A stretch of 64,000 nt of DNA, taken from positions 62,001-126,000 of the forward strand of contig JBEWZL010000096.1 in NCBI GenBank assembly GCA_045837725.1. Reading direction: 5' to 3'. Made by a program: the position numbers and the translations under genes. Source of the DNA: Vermamoeba vermiformis. Lineage: Eukaryota > Tubulinea > Echinamoebida. The notes beneath the pieces are model-generated. The model was not told the origin of the DNA, did not search any database, and saw only the letters and a list, made by a program, of their open reading frames with translations. Of the stretch, positions 60,032-64,000 are shown piece after piece. Within the stretch, counting starts at the first letter, position 1, and each line of letters begins with the position of its first letter.

Positions 60032-62707
60032 ATGGCGGACACAGTGCAACGCAGTTTGGAACAGATGATCCCCGAGTTGGAAGATCTCCAAGTCGCGGGA
60101 GTCTTTTCGAAGGTAAACTGTTTCGAAAAAATATTACATTAATAGTAGATAATTTTGGATAGTTTAATTATTAATTTCTCGCCAAACTTAAATCCAAATC
60201 GCGATCTAATCCGGTTGTCACTCGCAGGAAGAAATCAAAGCCATTGTACAAAAAAGAAGAGATTTTGAATATGGTATCAAGCGTATTGAGAAAGAGAAAG
60301 TCGACTTCTTGCGATACATCCAATACGAGCTGAATCTCGAACAATTAAAGAAAAAACGAATGAAACGCTTAGGTACGTAAATTATTATAATGCTGATGTT
60401 AACGAATTATTCTTCTGAATTTTAGCTCGAGCTAGGATCTGACTAATTGATTAATTTTCTAGGTGTTAAAATATTGGGCCGTCATGGTGAATTTGGCGGC
60501 ATTGGTCGCATTCACACATTATTTAGACGAGCTTTAAGAAAATACAGAGGTGACATTCGCTTCTGGCTTCAAGTAAGTTCGTTCAGAGCTGATAACGTGA
60601 CTTGGTATCTAACGACCATCTCAGTATATTGAATTCAGCATTAGAAGTGGCAGTGCTCGTGCTCTTAATAAAACTTTCGCCGAGTAAGTCAAGACCAGAT
60701 CGCGTGCAACGACCAATTGGTAACAATCTCTTTCTACAGGGCCCTTCGCTTGCATACTCAAAATGCTCAATTATGGATCTTAGCAGCGTCCTGGGAATAT
60801 GAACAAAACAACAATATTCTTGCTGCACGAGGTAAGTCGCCACATTCGTCCAGATCTGCAGATCTAACACGAGTTTTCAGTACTGATGCAACGAGCTATC
60901 AAAATTATTCCGCGCTCGTCCTTACTTTATGTTGAATACGCAAGACTCGAGTTAATATATCGAGACCGCGTCAAGGATAAGATGAAGTTAGGCGACAAGA
61001 GCCTCAAGTTTAAACCCAAGGGCAACTCAATTGATATTAGTGCGGTGCCCGAGACTGCCCAACAAGCCGATCAAATGGATGTGGAAAATGAAGACGACAA
61101 TAACGAGTTTTACGCCGAGGAGAACCCTGAAGAAGGAAATAACGACGGCAAAGCGGAACATTTCATCTCGGTTGGTGACGAGAACAAAGTCGAAGGAGAT
61201 CCGGCTCACGGAGATCGCGCCAAGTTGTTAGAAGGCAACCCTTTCCTCGAGGGTGCTATTTTGAGAGTGATTTTCAAGAAAGCAACCCATGGTAAGTGAA
61301 ATAGACTCGGTCGTTACGCGTGATCTGCGACTGATCTCTCAACTTTTAGAAATTCCTGACGATTTGGAAATGAGAAAGAACTTCATCAATGTACTTCGTC
61401 TGTTCAATGATACCGAACACCTCATCGACGAAGTTTACTCTGGAATTGCTAAAGACTTCGCTAAGAACGATGATGCGCTCCACTACATTGCTGAACGACC
61501 GCTAGCTCACTTTGAACTTTCTTCGAAGCAACCGACTGCCTCAGCTATTGCCAAGGCCACTCATAACTACCAGCAAGTCTTGAAATCGCACCATTCAGCC
61601 GGACTGCTGGAGTACTACATGGTTTTTGTCGAGACCAGCTCCCACATTATGGACGACGCTACAAAGGCCAAGGTCAAAGTATTCGTTGATAGTCTCACTC
61701 TCGACAATGTCACTTCGTACCCCATCAACGAGGCGTGTGCCATTCTTTTGATCAAGTTTTTGATCGAAGCCAATGCTACAAAACAAGCCGTTCAGTACGC
61801 CTTCAAACTTGTGAACGAGCACCCAACTATCTCAAAGAGCAATGGTGTATGGACTCTATTGTTTGGCTTCTTAAACAAGCTGCGTGAATCCGCGAGCTCG
61901 ATGTGTAAGTACCTCTATTAGTTAGTTTGTCACCGATCTAAATGCGTGCTTCAGCTTGGACGGATCCTGAGGTGGTTAAGTCTGACGAGGATATGGCCAG
62001 CCTATATAGAACTGCGTTGAAATCCGTGGATAAATCCTCTACTGCGCCTATCTGGGACTCTTACTTGACTTTCTGCTTTGAAACTAAGATGCCTTTCGAA
62101 GAGCTTCAGGCCATCTTCCAAGTACGTTAAAAGCTATACTGTTACTATATTTAGAGCTATCCTAATCGCACACCATGTTTAGAAAGCCATTGACTCTCGC
62201 TCCGTTGGCTTAGAGAAGGTGAAAGAAGACGTTATCGGAAAGGCCATTGAGTACTTGACCACCGAGCAGATCCGTGACTTGTACCAAAGGTATGTCCTTG
62301 CCTTACTCGGGCTCGTGATCATCGAAATCTAACCACTGGTCACAGGGCCTTGTTTACTAAGCCATGGAATATCTCCTTAATTGATCGCTGCCTCGACTAT
62401 GAGGAGTCAATTCTACCGGATGTAAACAACAAGAGCAACTCCGTTGATTACAGCAAGATTCGCGAACTTTACGAGAAAGCCGTTGGCGAGTATGGCGTTT
62501 CATCTCCTGGTAAGTACCATGGTACAGATATGATAGCTAACGGTACTAACCCTCGTGCCATCAGAACTCTGGCTCCGGTACATTACTTGGGAAAACAGCA
62601 TTGGACAACTTCAAAAAGGCACTGCATTGTACTGGCGTGCGATGAAAACCGTCAAGGATGCTTCGACATTCTCAACACTGCATTCCCAATACATTAACAC
62701 GCAATAA
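60032..62707 (+). CDS. UTP6: U3 small nucleolar RNA-associated protein 6 (UTP6), HAT-repeat protein
   Basis: UTP6 belongs to the UTP-B part of the small-subunit processome in the nucleolus, needed for 18S rRNA processing. Eleven exons (60032-60112, 60228-60372, 60463-60572, 60625-60683, 60740-60831, 60881-61291, 61350-61904, 61955-62121, 62183-62289, 62346-62509, 62565-62707) close to 677 residues. The N-terminus is diagnostic: ADTVQRSLEQMIPELEDL, EIKAIVQKRRDFEYGIKR and FLRYIQYELNLEQLKKKR. HAT repeats follow (FWLQYIEFSIRSGSARAL, AQLWILAASWEYEQNNN, SLLYVEYARLELIYRDR). An acidic insert (about 320-370) separates the conserved N-half from the helical C-half, which ends in SPELWLRYITWE. Confidence 0.93.
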
Positions 62708-62948
62708 AGATCTGAATCTGATCGAACAAACAGAGACAAGTTAATGAAACTCCAATAATCTGCAATACCAAATTTCTGTTCGGATAATGATGAAAATTGT
62801 GTACGCGGTCCAATTAATCGAAAAGATACGAAGAAGGAGTCTCGCCTTTTTGGAATTCCTCTTAGGTCATATGACTAAACAAGAACTTAAAATTCATGAA
62901 GGCGATTTGATTTTGTTCAAACTCTCACACACCACACTACAACACAAC

Positions 62949-63718
62949 ATGTACCCTTACGGAGGAGGCTATCCCCAAACCACCGTCTATGGTGGCTATC
63001 CTGGTACCACTACCACGACTACTTACGTGTCCATCCCTCAAAGCTATGTTTACAACCCTTCCATGTACTACTATGAAGTTCCTTATGATCCCTTCATGCC
63101 CTTCATTCCTCCCATGGGTACGTACGATTATACATAGCTTCTTGACCAAGTTTATCGCATAAATTGCCGATTTTTGGACCCAAAATTAAATCTACCGAAT
63201 TTTTTTTTATCCTTTCAAAAAATGCTAAAAATATCAAATATGAAATCGTGAACTAACGTGATCGTGTACAGGTGTTCCTCCCCACATTGCTCAAAGAATG
63301 ATGAATGCCTCTGCTGTTTTCCGCAGATTCGACATGAACCGCTCTGGTATGATGGAATATAACGAATGGATGATGGCTATGTCTGCTTTGGGTATGTATA
63401 TCGCGCGATTGCTTATTTCTATGGTTATTTGAGCTAGGGAGCTCGCAGGAATTTCCCTCTTGAATTTGACCGTTTTTTTTTACTTTGGTGCCGATCTTGT
63501 TCTAACCGCCAGTATTTCAGGTTACATGATGAACCCTATGGACGCTCCTCGTTTGTTTGCTATGATCGACAGAGATCGCTCTGGCCGTATTAGCGGTAAG
63601 TGGTCTTTCACGAACGGATGAAACCTGAACCGAAACTTTTTTTTAACAAATCAATCTAATTGAATTTTTATATTCAGAGCGTGAATTCGTTGAATACTGG
63701 GCCCAATACGGCTGGTAA
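62949..63718 (+). CDS. Small EF-hand calcium-binding protein with Tyr/Pro/Gly-rich N-terminus
   Basis: Four exons (62949-63117, 63272-63391, 63521-63595, 63678-63718) close to 134 residues. The first ~60 residues are Tyr, Pro, Gly and Thr-rich (MYPYGGGYPQTTVYGGYPG), like the N-terminus of penta-EF-hand proteins such as ALG-2 or of grancalcin. Two EF-hand loops follow: FRRFDMNRSGMMEYNEWM and MIDRDRSGRISEREFVEYW. In both loops the first, third and fifth positions carry D/N/S and the last E or E-equivalent, so calcium binding is plausible. It ends AQYGW. With only two clear hands it is shorter than true PEF proteins. Codon use is C/T-ending, as in the surface gene, suggesting good expression. 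Confidence 0.85.
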
Positions 63719-64000
63719 ACGAGCTGCCTGCAAGCCGTGCAAAGGCGCCTCGAAGCTCGTGCACGAGAAATCCGTCCTTTACTTAGCGGTAAAATAAACT
63801 GTTTTTATTATTTTTCAGAAACGACTGCGTTTAATTATTCATATTTTCTTCGATTTCGGTATCATTACTGAGCTTTGGCCGCACCAAACTAGCTAGAGCG
63901 TAAATTTACGACCTAATCCGGCAAATTACGCCCGCTTGTGCGCGACCGAATCTTTCTATGAAACAAATGAGGTGTGATTTATTTCATATGTACAAGATTC
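63719..64000. other. Right edge, no gene seen
   Basis: The last 282 nt follow the EF-hand gene. There is a possible AATAAA-like element (aaataaactg at 63791-63800) about 75 nt after the stop. No further exon can be supported before the window ends. Confidence 0.4.

Noticed and set aside
1-64000. Mobile elements, retroelements or virus-derived genes
   Set aside because: No reverse transcriptase, integrase, transposase, capsid-like or terminal-repeat pattern is seen; repeats found are tandem gene copies and short motifs.

Overview
This window is nuclear DNA of a unicellular eukaryote. Genes are dense and sit on both strands. Most are cut by short AT-rich GT-AG introns, mostly 45-65 nt, and intergenic gaps are small. 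The standard code fits every reading frame. Mitochondrial presequences (Lon, a MetX-type acyltransferase), an Ena/VASP-type EVH1 domain, a DH-PH RhoGEF, F-box and RBR proteins and many secreted or surface proteins suggest a free-living protist, most likely an amoeba (Amoebozoa-like). That placement is inference. I see no tRNA, rRNA, CRISPR array, transposon or virus-derived element. Exon joins were worked out by hand. Where the summed exons close in one frame I say so.

Layout. 1-638: 3' end of a type-B carboxylesterase. 722-5301 (-): mitochondrial Lon. 5565-6800 (-): SAM methyltransferase. 6953-8838 (-): mitochondrial homoserine/serine O-acyltransferase. 9777-13023 (+): large secreted surface protein with strong codon bias. 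13268-14294 (+): second methyltransferase. 14539-16693 (+): actin-related protein 4. 16908-19622 (+): kinesin-14. 19914-21663 (-): HSD10-type dehydrogenase, divergent from a small secreted Cys-rich protein (21791-22357). 22506-23903 (+): Golgi SNARE. 24108-26419 (-): Crinkler-like P-loop protein. 26953-27652 (+): gluconokinase. 27804-33015 (+): CLU-LRR protein. 33290-33572 (+): small acidic protein.

The region 33.6-45.3 kb is the oddest. The N-terminal half of a secreted GH32 invertase lies on the minus strand (33627-34744). Its C-terminal half lies on the plus strand (44172-45318). Inverting the roughly 10.5 kb between them would put the halves next to each other in the same orientation, with both breakpoints in what was one intron. 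Inside the segment are an F-box gene, two paralogues of an F-box/RasGAP-like family, a GPI-type surface protein and an RBR ubiquitin ligase. A third F-box/RasGAP-like gene lies outside it at 47907-49650. A sucrose-transporter-like gene (45572-47540) sits beside the invertase C-half, so this was probably a sucrose-use locus.

The right part holds a 744-residue protein of unknown type with a nuclease-like core (49882-52430), a very unusual EVH1-Pro-DH-PH-MORN protein (52834-57456), a GPH-family sugar symporter (57752-59827), the rRNA-processing factor UTP6 (60032-62707) and a small EF-hand protein (62949-63718).

Main points of interest: the invertase inversion, the F-box/RasGAP-like family, the EVH1-DH-PH-MORN architecture, the CLU-LRR fusion, and an imperfect GGATC..GATCC palindrome that recurs in many introns.
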